In this document: positions 25,009 through 33,558 of the stretch, piece after piece
How positions within the stretch are numbered: position 1 is the stretch's first letter
Layout: each line of letters starts with the position of its first letter
Source: JAYZDP01 sp036337765
Lineage (GTDB): Bacteria; Acidobacteriota; Thermoanaerobaculia; Multivoradales; Multivoraceae
Direction of reading: 5' to 3'
DNA length: 58,394 nucleotides
Assembly (NCBI GenBank): GCA_036337765.1
Contig: JAYZDP010000209.1
Span: forward strand, 1 to 58,394
The notes under the pieces: model-generated
Database searches by the model: none
What the model saw: the letters and a program-made list of their open reading frames with translations, nothing else
What the model was told of the DNA's origin: nothing
Translations under genes and position numbers: made by a program

Positions 25009-26040
25009 CTAGCTGTACCCGATCGACAACAGATTCACGACAGGCTCATAGAGCTCCTCGAGATACTCCACGTCCGCTGCGTCCAACTCGATCTCCGCCG
25101 CCTCCACCAACTGCTCGAGCTGTGACACCTTCGACACGCCCACGATCGGTGAAGTGATCTCGGGCTTCAACATCATCCAGGCCACCGAGATCTGGGCCGG
25201 AGTCCGACCGTACTTCTCGGCGATCTCGATCACGCGATCCGCGATCGCGAAGTCCATCTCGCCCTGGTACAGGCTTTCGGTGCGCTTGCGGTCGTGGCCC
25301 TTCGAGCGATCGGTCGAGCCCTTGTCGAAGCCGCCCTTGTAGGAGCCGGCAAGGATGCCACGGGCGAGCGGCGACCACGGGGTGAGCGCGATTCCCCCTT
25401 TGGCGCAGTATGGGTTCATCTCACGCTCTTCCTCGCGGTAGATGAGGTTGTAGTGGTTCTGCATCGAGACGAACTTCGTCCAGCCGCCGAGCTCGGCTGT
25501 CAGCTGCAGCTCGACGAACTGCCAGGCGAACATCGACGAGCCGCCGAGATAGAGCACCTTGCCGGCCTTGACCACGTCATGCAGTGCCTCCATCGTCTCC
25601 TCGATCGGAACCTCGACGTTGGCGCGCACGCCGTGCGGGTGGCGATGGATGACCAGCTGGTCGATGTAGTCGAGGCCGAGCCGTTCGAGGCAGGCGTCGA
25701 CGCCCTCGAGAACGTGCTTACGCGACAAGCCGCCCTGGTTGGGATTGCGGCCCATGGGCATGGCGACCTTGGTCGCCAGCACGTACTCGTCGCGCGGCAG
25801 GAGCTCGCGCAACAGCTGACCGACCACGCGCTCGCTCGCGCCGATGCCGTAGATGTCGGCGCAGTCGAAGTAGAAGAGACCCTTCTCGATCGCAGCCTCG
25901 AAGATCGGGCGTGCCTCGTCGAGGCCAAGCGTCCAGTCGCCCTGATGGCCGCGACCCGGCTCGCCGAAGTTCATGGTGCCGAGGCAGAGCTCGGAGACTT
26001 GCAGACCGCTGTTGCTACCCAACTGCACGGCTTTCAGCAT
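25009..26040 (-). CDS. aldo/keto reductase
   Basis: A 343-residue TIM-barrel oxidoreductase. The catalytic tetrad is visible as Asp59 and Tyr64 (FDCADIYG), Lys91 (LATKVA) and His132 (LVIHRH). The NADP(H)-binding C-terminal half includes LTPWSPLARGILAG, a phosphate-loop-like GSTDRSKGHDRKR, and SPIVGVSKVSQLEQLVEA. The length and extra loop resemble the YghZ/Kvbeta-like (AKR6/AKR14) and AKR11 groups. It reduces small aldehydes or ketones. It converges on the MFS gene with 15 bases between the stops, and its start lies 67 bases from the divergent desaturase-like gene. Confidence 0.88.
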   Translation of the reverse strand: MLKAVQLGSNSGLQVSELCLGTMNFGEPGRGHQGDWTLGLDEARPIFEAAIEKGLFYFDCADIYGIGASERVVGQLLRELLPRDEYVLATKVAMPMGRNPNQGGLSRKHVLEGVDACLERLGLDYIDQLVIHRHPHGVRANVEVPIEETMEALHDVVKAGKVLYLGGSSMFAWQFVELQLTAELGGWTKFVSMQNHYNLIYREEEREMNPYCAKGGIALTPWSPLARGILAGSYKGGFDKGSTDRSKGHDRKRTESLYQGEMDFAIADRVIEIAEKYGRTPAQISVAWMMLKPEITSPIVGVSKVSQLEQLVEAAEIELDAADVEYLEELYEPVVNLLSIGYS

Positions 26041-26107
26041 CGACTGGGAACCCCCGGTAAGCTGTGTGGATCAGAGCCGCCCGACATTATCGAAGCTGGG
26101 GATCTGG

Positions 26108-26953
26108 ATGACCGGATTCGAGATCGCGCCTGCGCAGATGGTGCGAATCGCGCCCTTCTTCGTGGTCTTCTCGCTGATGGCGATATGGGAGCTGGTGGCG
26201 GCGCGCCGAAAGCTATGCCGGTCCCGCTCCCGCCGCTGGACTGCCAACCTCTCGGTCTTCGCGTTGGACATACTGGTTCCGCGGCTTCTGCTTCCCGCAG
26301 CCGAAGCGGACATCGCCATCGAAGCGGCGAAGCAGGGCTGGGGAGCCCTCGCCATTCTCGATGCACCGCCATGGGTGCGCATTCTGGCTGCGCTGGTGAT
26401 CCTGGACTTCGCGATCTACCTTCAGCATCGCCTGTTCCATGCCGTGCCGGCCCTGTGGCGAGTGCACATGGTGCACCACGCCGACGTCGACTTCGACGTC
26501 ACTACCGGGGTGCGCTTTCATCCGATCGAGATCCTGATCTCACTCGGCCTCAAGGCGGTTGTGATCGTTCTACTCGGCGCACCGGTCGAAGGTGTCCTGC
26601 TGTTCGCCGTGATCCTGAACGCAAGCTCGCTCTTCAATCACGGCAACGTCAGGCTGCCTGATCGGCTGGACGGTTGGCTACGTTGGGTTGTGGTCACTCC
26701 CGACATGCATCGGGTGCACCACTCGGTGGAGTGCCGGGAGACCAACAGCAACTTCGGGTTCAACCTGCCCTGGTGGGACCGACTCTGCGGCACCTACGTT
26801 CGCGACCCCGTGAAGGGGCATGAACAGATGGAGATCGGACTAGCGCACGTCGCTGCACAAGACGCCTCGAGCTTGGTCGACCTCCTCACCCTGCCCTTTC
26901 GCGCATCGGCGGGCACCTACACCGACCGCCCCCCCGGAGGGAAGACAAGTTAG
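26108..26953 (+). CDS. sterol desaturase / fatty acid hydroxylase family membrane protein
   Basis: A 281-residue integral membrane protein with the three histidine clusters of the non-haem di-iron family: HRLFH, VHMVHH and HRVHH, plus FNHGN between them. Four or five hydrophobic helices flank the clusters. The start is taken at ATG 26108, because the frame upstream would run into the divergent aldo/keto reductase. Members hydroxylate or desaturate sterols, fatty acids, carotenoids or alkylglycerol ethers at the inner membrane. Nothing nearby fixes the substrate. The stop overlaps the stop of the convergent DUF1330 gene by 4 bases. Confidence 0.85.
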   Translation: MTGFEIAPAQMVRIAPFFVVFSLMAIWELVAARRKLCRSRSRRWTANLSVFALDILVPRLLLPAAEADIAIEAAKQGWGALAILDAPPWVRILAALVILDFAIYLQHRLFHAVPALWRVHMVHHADVDFDVTTGVRFHPIEILISLGLKAVVIVLLGAPVEGVLLFAVILNASSLFNHGNVRLPDRLDGWLRWVVVTPDMHRVHHSVECRETNSNFGFNLPWWDRLCGTYVRDPVKGHEQMEIGLAHVAAQDASSLVDLLTLPFRASAGTYTDRPPGGKTS

Positions 26954-27342
26954 CTGCCTTCGATGGCGACGATAAAGGCAATGTCGGCCTGCCCCTCGCG
27001 GAGCTTTTTGGCCTCCTGGTACCCGTCGGAGAACCAGAAAGCCTTGAGAGCCTTCATCGAGTCAAAACGCTCGATGGTCACGGTCTCGTGGGTGTACTCC
27101 CCTTCGAGCACTGTGGGGTTGCCGCGCGCCAGGATGGAGATGCCCGCGTCGCGCGCCAGAGGTCCGGCCTTGGCGCCGTAGGCTGCGAGCTTCTCTGCGT
27201 CGGCGTTCGTTACCGAGCTTGCGCTGACCACGATGAAAGCAGGCTTCTGCTCCGCTCCCTGCGCGTAGACGTGCATGCTCGCCGCGCCTGCGGCGACGCC
27301 AACGGTGAGTGCCAGAGCGATCGGTAGCTTCTTCATCATCAA
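26950..27342 (-). CDS. secreted DUF1330 domain protein
   Basis: A 130-residue protein with a signal peptide (LALTVGVAAGAASMHVYA). The DUF1330 ferredoxin-like alpha+beta fold is recognised from PAFIVVSASSVTNADAEKLAAYG, the GGNPTVLEGE-like strand (ARGNPTVLEGEYTHETVTIERFDSM) and AFWFSDGYQEAKKLREG. Its role is unknown. A secreted form with a signal peptide is a recognised variant. It is transcribed away from the ABC exporter genes and its start is 50 bases from the ABC ATPase start. Confidence 0.82.
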   Translation of the reverse strand: MMMKKLPIALALTVGVAAGAASMHVYAQGAEQKPAFIVVSASSVTNADAEKLAAYGAKAGPLARDAGISILARGNPTVLEGEYTHETVTIERFDSMKALKAFWFSDGYQEAKKLREGQADIAFIVAIEGS

Positions 27343-27391
27343 TCCTCCTCGAGGTCAGGGTTTGGCTTTCGCATACTCTTCGGTGGCGATT

Positions 27392-28180
27392 GTGCCCGAC
27401 CTTGCGCTAGTCACGCGAAAGTTGACCAGGGACTTCGGCGACGTGTGCGCCGTCGACGAGGTCGATTTGACTGTCGAGGCCGGCACTCTGTACGGGTTTC
27501 TCGGTCCGAACGGGGCCGGCAAGTCGACCACGATCAAGATGATCACCGGTCTCCTGCAGCCGACGAGCGGCGAGATCGAGCTCCTCGGCCGCAATCCGCT
27601 CGACGCCAAAGAGGCGATCGAGGTCAAGCGGCGGATCGGCGTGGTGCCGGAGGATCTGGCGCTGTTCGACCTGCTGACGGCGCGGGAGTATCTGAGCTTC
27701 GTCGGGCGAATGTTCCTGATGGAGCGCGAAACCGTGCAGCGGCGCATCGACGAGCTCTTGGGCCTACTGCGCCTGGAGGCTGACGAGAAGAAGCTCGCAG
27801 TCGAGTACTCGCACGGGATGAAGAAGAAGCTTGCCCTCGCGGCGGCGATCCTGCCCGACCCCGACCTGCTCTTTCTCGACGAACCCTTCGAGGGCGTCGA
27901 CGCGGTGACCTCGCGTGTGGTCCGCGACCTGCTGGCGAGCTTCGTCGCGCGTGGTTCGACCATCTTCATCACCTCCCACGTGCTGGAGATCGTCGAAAGG
28001 CTCTGCACCCACGTTGGCATCATCTTGGAGGGACGGCTCGTGGAGCAGGCCTCGCTCGACGATCTGCGTCAGGGCAGCTCGCTGGAAGCGCGCTTCCTGG
28101 AGAAGGTCGGCACTACCGAGGGAGCCCACGCACAGCTGAGCTGGTTGGAATCGACCTCGGCTCCCTCGGCCGAAGCGTGA
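27392..28180 (+). CDS. ABC transporter ATP-binding protein
   Basis: A 262-residue exporter-type nucleotide-binding subunit. Walker A is GPNGAGKST (38-46), the signature is YSHGMKKKLALAAA, Walker B is DLLFLDEPFEGVD and the switch His is ITSHVLE. GTG 27392 is the likely start since the domain begins immediately after it. The stop overlaps the GTG start of the permease gene (GTGA), so the two are translationally coupled. The signature Ser-His-Gly-Met-Lys-Lys is that of the ABC-2/NatA-like exporters. The transported substrate is unknown. Confidence 0.87.
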   Translation: MPDLALVTRKLTRDFGDVCAVDEVDLTVEAGTLYGFLGPNGAGKSTTIKMITGLLQPTSGEIELLGRNPLDAKEAIEVKRRIGVVPEDLALFDLLTAREYLSFVGRMFLMERETVQRRIDELLGLLRLEADEKKLAVEYSHGMKKKLALAAAILPDPDLLFLDEPFEGVDAVTSRVVRDLLASFVARGSTIFITSHVLEIVERLCTHVGIILEGRLVEQASLDDLRQGSSLEARFLEKVGTTEGAHAQLSWLESTSAPSAEA

Positions 28181-29919
28181 AGACAGAGCACCTCAAGGCG
28201 ATGCTCTGGCTGCGCTGGACGCTGAGCGTGCGTCTCTGGCGACGTGCGAGCGTCGCGGGCTCCGTGGTGGCCGTGGTCACCGCCATCGCGGCCGGCGTGA
28301 CGGCGGTTGCCGGCTTTGGATTCGCCTTCGGGCTCGGGATGTTGCTACTTCCGCGCGCCGGACCCGAAGAGGTGCTGATCGCGTGGGACGGAGTCGTGGG
28401 CGGCTTTCTGTTCTTCTGGGCGATTGGTGTCATGACCGAACTGCAGCGCACCGAGCCCCTGTCGCTGTCGAAGCTGCTCCACCTGCCCGTGTCGCTCGAC
28501 AGCGCGTTTCTACTGAACTACGCGGCGTCGTGGCTGTGTCTCTCACAGTTCTTCTAGCTGCCTGTAATGCTCGGGCTCTGTCTGGCGTCCGCAATTCGAT
28601 TCGGTGGTGCGAACCTGGCCCTGGTGGCCCCGATCTTGGGACTCATGCTGATGGTGACGGCACTCACCCATCAGTTGCGTGGCTGGCTGACGTCGTTGAT
28701 GGGCGACAAGCGCAAGCGCGGGACGGTGATACTCGCGATCACGATCGTCTTCGTCTTGGTGGTCAATATTCCCGGCCTCGCGGGCCTGTACTTCGATCGC
28801 GACGACGGCCCTGACGGCGCCGAGAAGGTCGCCGAGGTGCTGGAGGAGGGGGGGCTGGAGTCGGAGGAGATGGCCGCGGTACGCACGGCGAGCCTGGTCC
28901 TTCCCCCTGGCTGGCTCGCCTACGCTTCGATAGGGGCCCAGCGCGGCAATCCGTTTCCGGCGCTTCTGGCAGCTCTGGGCACGATGACGATCGCCGGGTT
29001 GAGCCTCGCGCGTTCGTATCGGACCACGCTCCGGCTGTATCGCTCCGCCGGCACGAGTTTGCCGAAGAAGAACCGCGTGCGCTCGGAGCGTGATGTCGCC
29101 ACAGACGAGCCCGCGCGCTTCGATCGCATGGTTGAGTGGGACCTGCCCTTCAGCCCGCCTCACGCCGCCGCCATCGCGACCTCGGCACTGCGCATGCTGA
29201 TGCGGGCGCCTCACACCAAGATGGTGCTGCTCACACCGGTGGTTCTGCTGGTCGTGTTCGCCGGCCTGATTGCGAACGGCGGCCTCGACGAGCCTCCGGA
29301 GCCCCTGGTCCCCTTCCTGGGTCGCGCCGCGATCGGGATGGCGATGATGACGATCGCACAGCTCTTGCAGAACCTGTTCGGCTTCGATGGCGACGGCTTC
29401 CGCGTCTTCGTCCTCAGCGCCGCTCCACGCGAGGAGATCCTGCTGGGAAAGAACTTGGCGCACGCACCGCTTGGTTTAGGGCTCGGACTCACGAGCCTGG
29501 TGCTGCTGCAGGTCTTGGTGCCGCTGCGCGCGTCACACTTCGTCGCCTCGATTCTGTAGCTGCCCTGCATCTACCTCCTCTGCTGCCTGGCCGGGAACCT
29601 CGGTTCGATGCTCGCGCCAATGGCGATGTCGTCGGGCACCATGCAGCCCAACCGGCCGCGCGGCGTGACCGTTGTCGAGCAGATCGTCTTCGCGCTACTG
29701 GTCCCCGTCGCCGTGGCTCCGACAACGATTCCGCTCGCGATCGAGATGCTCGTCGGCCTCCTTCGAGAAGGCGGCGGGTCACCGCCGATCTATCTCATCC
29801 TCACCATCCTCGAGCTGCCGGCGGTGTGGTGGATCTACCGAAAGGCGCTGACCTTTCAGGGAAGTCTGCTAGGGCTACGTGAGCGACAGATCCTCGAAGT
29901 AGTCACCAAGACTGCTTAA
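28177..29919 (+). pseudogene. ABC-2-type permease interrupted by two in-frame TAG codons
   Basis: Starting at GTG 28177, one reading frame runs 580 codons to TAA 29917-29919, broken only by TAG at 28555-28557 and 29557-29559. All three segments are membrane-protein-like and in the same frame. They form one permease: N-terminal helices, LPVMLGL, a large cytoplasmic loop, MVLLTPVVLLVVFAGL, FVLSAAPREEILLGKNLAHAP, then IYLLCCLAGN and a C-terminal amphipathic tail. Both TAGs are followed by CTGCC and sit within predicted helices. No frameshift is present, so the gene is either recently inactivated or read through. It is the partner of the ATPase just upstream. Confidence 0.7.
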
Positions 29920-30284
29920 CGGATGAGCGACCAGAAGACACCAAAGAGGCCAGCGAAACCGACCACCACGTAGACCACCACCGCCCACAGATTCGGCGCC
30001 TCGGCGAGCATCTCGATCGTGAAACCCTGCAGGAAGACGCCGATGAGGCCAGCGCCGATAATCTGCAGCAGAACGGTGGTGCGGTCACGAAAGGCCGTAT
30101 GCAGGCGCTGGGCCGCGAACTGCACGTCGCGCTGCTGAACGAGCGGGTGCTTGCGCACGCGGGCCGTATCGACCGACTCTCGGATCAGCTCCTGGCCGTA
30201 GGTGCGGATCTGCTGGGTGAGCTGGTCGCGCGCGTGCTCGTGAAACGACAGCTCGTTCCCGTCGGCCTTGCGATCGTCAGCCAC
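29916..30284 (-). CDS. small two-helix membrane protein
   Basis: A 122-residue protein. Residues 1-68 are polar and charged with helical character (ARDQLTQQIRTYGQELI, then VRKHPLVQQRDVQFAAQRL). Two transmembrane helices follow: TTVLLQIIGAGLIGVFLQGF and LWAVVVYVVVGFAGLFGVFW. The GTG start overlaps the end of the upstream HMG-CoA-lyase-like gene by 8 bases, so the two are coupled. That neighbour has its own two-helix anchor, so the proteins may assemble together in the inner membrane with cytoplasmic N-terminal parts. No family is recognised. Confidence 0.7.
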   Translation of the reverse strand: MADDRKADGNELSFHEHARDQLTQQIRTYGQELIRESVDTARVRKHPLVQQRDVQFAAQRLHTAFRDRTTVLLQIIGAGLIGVFLQGFTIEMLAEAPNLWAVVVYVVVGFAGLFGVFWSLIR

Positions 30285-31656
30285 TCGTGGCTCCCGTTCT
30301 CGTGTCGAGTTCTTCTAGGATTCCAGACACCGCCTCACGCACGATCTCGCGCTCGTCCTGCGTCATCTTGCGCGGCAGCCGCAGCCCGCGCGCCAGCACC
30401 ATGGTCAGGGCACCGCCGAGGCTGAGCACCATGACCAGGCTGAAGAGAGTAATCGCGATCACTTCGCTGCGCGCCACCCAATCGGTGGGGAGCAGGCGGA
30501 CGAAGAGAGCGCCGACACCGGTCACCGCGATCATCAACGCCAGGCTGAAAATCACTGCGGCGCGGTTGGTCGGCGCGTGCAGGAAGCGGTGTACCTGTTT
30601 CCCGGCGTCGGTCAGGGTGTGGCCGACGCTTTCGACCGACAGGGTCTGGGGCGGGTTACCGAGGATGCGAAGCAACGACCCGACCAGATCCTTGAGGCTG
30701 AGGTTCGCCTCCACGCCTTCCGTCTCCTCCACCTCGGCGCGGCGCTTGGCGAGCTCGTCGAGGATGATGCGACTCGGTGGCGGTGGGTCGCCGACGAAGT
30801 CGGCCATCTGCGATACGCGGCAGCCGGCCTCGATCAGGGGCTCGACATCGACGCCGGTCTCGACGTCGATCGAGTCGAACATGCAGACCAGCTCTTCGGT
30901 CGAGATGTTGCCGATCGAGTGGCGCACGGTGATCGCCCCGCCGATCCCCCCGATCGACGAGTCGAAGATCCGCACGCCCTCCTGGTAGGCCGCGAAGGCG
31001 TTGGTGATGCCGAGACCCCGTCGATCGTGCAGGTGCACGGCCACGTGGTCGAGACCGATCTCCGATCGTACGTGGCCGATGACGCGCTGCAGATCGCTTG
31101 GCGAGGCCATGCCGTCGGTATCCGACAGGGCGACAGCTTCACATCCAATGTCGATGAGCCGTCTGGTGATCCGCTCGATCTGCTCGACGGGTTGGAGGCC
31201 GTCGGCCATCGACGGGTCGCGGAACGCGAACGAGAGGTAGCCACGCAGCCGATGGCCGTCGGCCAGCGCGGCCTCGGCGACTCTTGCGGCAGCATCGACC
31301 GCCTCGTCGACGGTCATGCGGGTGTTCTTGCGTGCGTAGTCCTCCGATGCCGACACGAAGAGCGCGACCGTGTTCACGCGCGCCGCGAGCTTGAGCTCCT
31401 GGTAGTACTTGAGATTCGGCACCAGGCACGCGATCTGCCCGTCGTAGGCCGGCATCCGGTGCAGCAGCTCACGTGTGTCGGCCATTGCCGGCACCACCCT
31501 CGGGTTCACGAAGGAGCCGACCTCGATGTAAGGGACGTTGGCGCGGATCAGGGCGTCGACGAGGTGCAGGCGTGCCTCGAGCGGGATGACGGCGTGCCGA
31601 TTCATGACCTGCATGCCGTCGCGCAGGGAGACATCGCAGATCTTGACCTCGCTCAT
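30277..31656 (-). CDS. HMG-CoA lyase-like barrel fused to a C-terminal membrane anchor, catalytic Cys absent
   Basis: A 459-residue protein starting at ATG 31656. Residues 1-320 are a DRE-TIM barrel with the HMG-CoA lyase entry motif SLRDGMQ, GSFVNPRVVPAMAD, metal-binding VHLHDRRG (His208, His210) and the SIGN asparagine (Asn250). The catalytic loop reads SIGGIGGAITVRHSIGN: the essential Cys of GGxGGCP is Ala241, and the Pro-Tyr/Phe pair is gone. A linker leads to two helices at 367-388 and 398-421, then a charged cytoplasmic tail. Known HMG-CoA lyases are soluble, so both the anchor and the missing nucleophile suggest a different reaction or a binding role. It is coupled to a two-helix membrane protein and divergent from a MotA/ExbB-type operon. 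Confidence 0.82.
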   Translation of the reverse strand: MSEVKICDVSLRDGMQVMNRHAVIPLEARLHLVDALIRANVPYIEVGSFVNPRVVPAMADTRELLHRMPAYDGQIACLVPNLKYYQELKLAARVNTVALFVSASEDYARKNTRMTVDEAVDAAARVAEAALADGHRLRGYLSFAFRDPSMADGLQPVEQIERITRRLIDIGCEAVALSDTDGMASPSDLQRVIGHVRSEIGLDHVAVHLHDRRGLGITNAFAAYQEGVRIFDSSIGGIGGAITVRHSIGNISTEELVCMFDSIDVETGVDVEPLIEAGCRVSQMADFVGDPPPPSRIILDELAKRRAEVEETEGVEANLSLKDLVGSLLRILGNPPQTLSVESVGHTLTDAGKQVHRFLHAPTNRAAVIFSLALMIAVTGVGALFVRLLPTDWVARSEVIAITLFSLVMVLSLGGALTMVLARGLRLPRKMTQDEREIVREAVSGILEELDTRTGATSG

Positions 31657-31716
31657 AGCGCTGTTTCCGATCTTACCCTCCGAGGACCTCAGGTCGGGGG
31701 GTAGACTGCTGGCCTC

Positions 31717-32460
31717 GTGGCGCGTCCGGCTTCGCAGCACAATCTGGGCCTCCGCTCACTGATTCTGGTCGGGCTCCTGGTGTTCGGTTTCTTTCTGGTC
31801 ACCGAGCGCGGCCTGCTCGGCGATGCCCTGCGCAGCGATCGCTCCTACATTTCGTACGTGATTCTCGCCATCTATGTGGTGGCGAGTTGCCAATGGGGAA
31901 TGCTGACGTTCCGCATGTCTGCGGAGCGGAATCGGCTGGTCGTCCTGGAGACGGAGGTGGCGAGCGCGGACGCGACGGCTCTTGGGCTGACCCCCGCTGG
32001 GGTCGAAGTGGGTGAGGAGGACTGGGAGGGGGGCTACCTCGCCGACCATCTGTGGAACCTGCTCGACAAGCACGAGGCCGGGGTTCTGGCGGGTGAGCAG
32101 TCCGCTCTTATCCGGGCACTGGGCGACACGATCGCGAACCGACATTCGACGGGTCATTTCGCCAGCGATGTCCTGCTGAAGCTCGGGCTGCTGGGTACCA
32201 TGGTCGGCTTCATCTTGATGCTGGCGCCGGTCGCCCAGGTCGGGGAATTCGAAGGCTCGGCGGCTCGTCAGCTACTGGCAGACATGAGCGGCGGCATGGC
32301 GGTGGCCCTCTACACGACCGTTGCGGGGCTGGTGACGTCGACCCTGCTGAAACTGCAATACCAGGTCCTCGACTCGGCGGCGCAGGACCTGCTGAATCGC
32401 GTCACGGTTGTCACCGACGCCTACGTGTCTGCCGTGGGAGGGCGAACCGGTGCACCCTAG
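31717..32460 (+). CDS. MotA/TolQ/ExbB-type proton channel family protein
   Basis: A 247-residue membrane protein starting at GTG 31717. Hydrophobic helices lie at about 12-28 and 42-62, followed by a cytoplasmic helical region. The conserved ExbB/MotA core is at 150-230: LLKLGLLGTMVGFILMLAP, then ADMSGGMAVALYTTVAGLVTSTLLKLQY. These two helices line the proton path in TolQ, ExbB and MotA. Its family partners convert proton flux into mechanical work on an outer component. It overlaps the next gene by 11 bases, and a third gene follows, so the module has three parts. Confidence 0.8.
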   Translation: MARPASQHNLGLRSLILVGLLVFGFFLVTERGLLGDALRSDRSYISYVILAIYVVASCQWGMLTFRMSAERNRLVVLETEVASADATALGLTPAGVEVGEEDWEGGYLADHLWNLLDKHEAGVLAGEQSALIRALGDTIANRHSTGHFASDVLLKLGLLGTMVGFILMLAPVAQVGEFEGSAARQLLADMSGGMAVALYTTVAGLVTSTLLKLQYQVLDSAAQDLLNRVTVVTDAYVSAVGGRTGAP

Positions 32461-33076
32461 GCTGCTGCGCTCCGCCGCCGAGGGCCAGGATGCCTTCACC
32501 GATGTCCTTTTCAACGCCCTCTTGGGGTTCGTCTTCATGTTCGTCGTCGCCTTCGCTCTGATGAGCGATCCTGACAGGAGCGGTGACATCGACACCAACG
32601 CGCAGATGCTCATCACCGTGCGCTGGCCCGACGAGCACCCGGACGACGTAGACGCGGTCGTCGAGGACCCGCGCGGAGCGCTGGTCTGGTACCACAACCA
32701 GGAGACCGAGGTGATGCACCTCGACCGCGACGACCGCGGCACCTTTTTCGACACTTTCGTCGTTGACGGTCGCGAGATCTCGAACCCGATCAACCAGGAG
32801 ACCGTGTCGATCCGCACCGTGCTGCCAGGGGAGTACGTGGTCAACCTCCTGCACTACAAGGCCAACACCGCCGAGCCTGTCGAGGTGACGCTCAAGATCG
32901 AGCGGCTGAACCCGCGGGTGGAGGTCGTCTACTATGGCGACCACCAGCTCAGCGGTACGGGCGAAGAGATCACCGCTGTGCGCTTCGTGGTCAACGCCGA
33001 GGGGACGGTGACGAGCCTCAGTCACGTACCGAAGGATCTTCTTGCGCGGGCTGTCAAGGATCGAACCGGCGCGTGA
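32450..33076 (+). CDS. ExbD/MotB-like single-helix partner protein
   Basis: A 208-residue protein starting at GTG 32450, which has GGGAGGG upstream and overlaps the ExbB-type gene. One N-terminal helix (FTDVLFNALLGFVFMFVVAFALM) carries an Asp at its start, the position of the proton-accepting Asp in ExbD, TolR and MotB. The remaining 150 residues are periplasmic beta-rich sequence (VRWPDEHPDDVDAVVEDP, LPGEYVVNLLHY) without the OmpA-like peptidoglycan-binding domain of MotB. It is probably the stator partner of the preceding channel protein; what it drives is unknown. The assignment rests on topology and gene context more than on sequence. Confidence 0.65.
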   Translation: MHPRLLRSAAEGQDAFTDVLFNALLGFVFMFVVAFALMSDPDRSGDIDTNAQMLITVRWPDEHPDDVDAVVEDPRGALVWYHNQETEVMHLDRDDRGTFFDTFVVDGREISNPINQETVSIRTVLPGEYVVNLLHYKANTAEPVEVTLKIERLNPRVEVVYYGDHQLSGTGEEITAVRFVVNAEGTVTSLSHVPKDLLARAVKDRTGA

Positions 33077-33558
33077 GCCTGCTCCTTGCCGTCGCCTATG
33101 CCGCGCTCGCGGCGTTGCTGTTGAACCTCGGCCTGGCAAGCCGCTGGCCGTTGACGGTCAAGCTCGGCGCCGTGGTGGTCGTGAGCGTTCTCTACGTTGG
33201 TACCTACCTCGGGCTGCGCTCGATGGAGGGGTGGCCGACGACCGATGTCCTGCCCGAACACTTCCGCCTCTACTGGGTCGCGGTCGACGAGCCGGTCAAG
33301 CAGACGGGCCAGGAGGGGGCGATCTACTTCTGGGTGCGTGAGCTCGACTCGAACGGGGAACCCGTCGGGCCGCCACGCGCGCACACGGTCAGCTGGGACG
33401 AAGCGACCGCGCAGGAGGTGCACGAGGCGAGAGAGGCGCTCGAAGCGGGCAGACCCGTCGACGGCACCTTTCGCCTGGGCTTCAGGGACGCCGCAGAGCC
33501 GCTCTTCGAAGCCGAGGAGGTCGCGCTCCCCGACCTGCCGTTCAAGCCACCGGCCTAG
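33073..33558 (+). CDS. membrane protein, third gene of the ExbB-type operon
   Basis: A 161-residue protein starting at GTG 33073, overlapping the previous stop. Two N-terminal helices (LLAVAYAALAALLLNLGL and VKLGAVVVVSVLYVGTYLGL) precede a soluble domain that contains HFRLYWVAVDEPVKQTGQEGAIYFWVREL and ends in a Pro-rich ALPDLPFKPPA tail. I recognise no named family. Its coupling to the channel and its partner implies a dedicated component of the same complex, perhaps the outer or regulatory part. The stop converges on a DsbA-fold gene with a 4-base overlap. Confidence 0.7.
   Translation: MSLLLAVAYAALAALLLNLGLASRWPLTVKLGAVVVVSVLYVGTYLGLRSMEGWPTTDVLPEHFRLYWVAVDEPVKQTGQEGAIYFWVRELDSNGEPVGPPRAHTVSWDEATAQEVHEAREALEAGRPVDGTFRLGFRDAAEPLFEAEEVALPDLPFKPPA

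Noticed and set aside
25294..26661. 455-codon plus-strand frame opposite the aldo/keto reductase
   Set aside because: Runs across two genes on different strands and matches neither; shadow frame.
28555..29559. Reassignment of TAG to an amino acid in this genome
   Set aside because: Many intact genes in the window end in TAG at the expected family length (isochorismatase, SDR, LLM, MFS, aldo/keto reductase, TPR genes), so TAG is a working stop. Local readthrough remains open.
31717..33558. Zorya-type anti-phage defence based on the MotA-like gene
   Set aside because: No ZorC, ZorD or ZorE-like helicase or nuclease follows, and the ExbD-like partner lacks the OmpA-like domain of ZorB.
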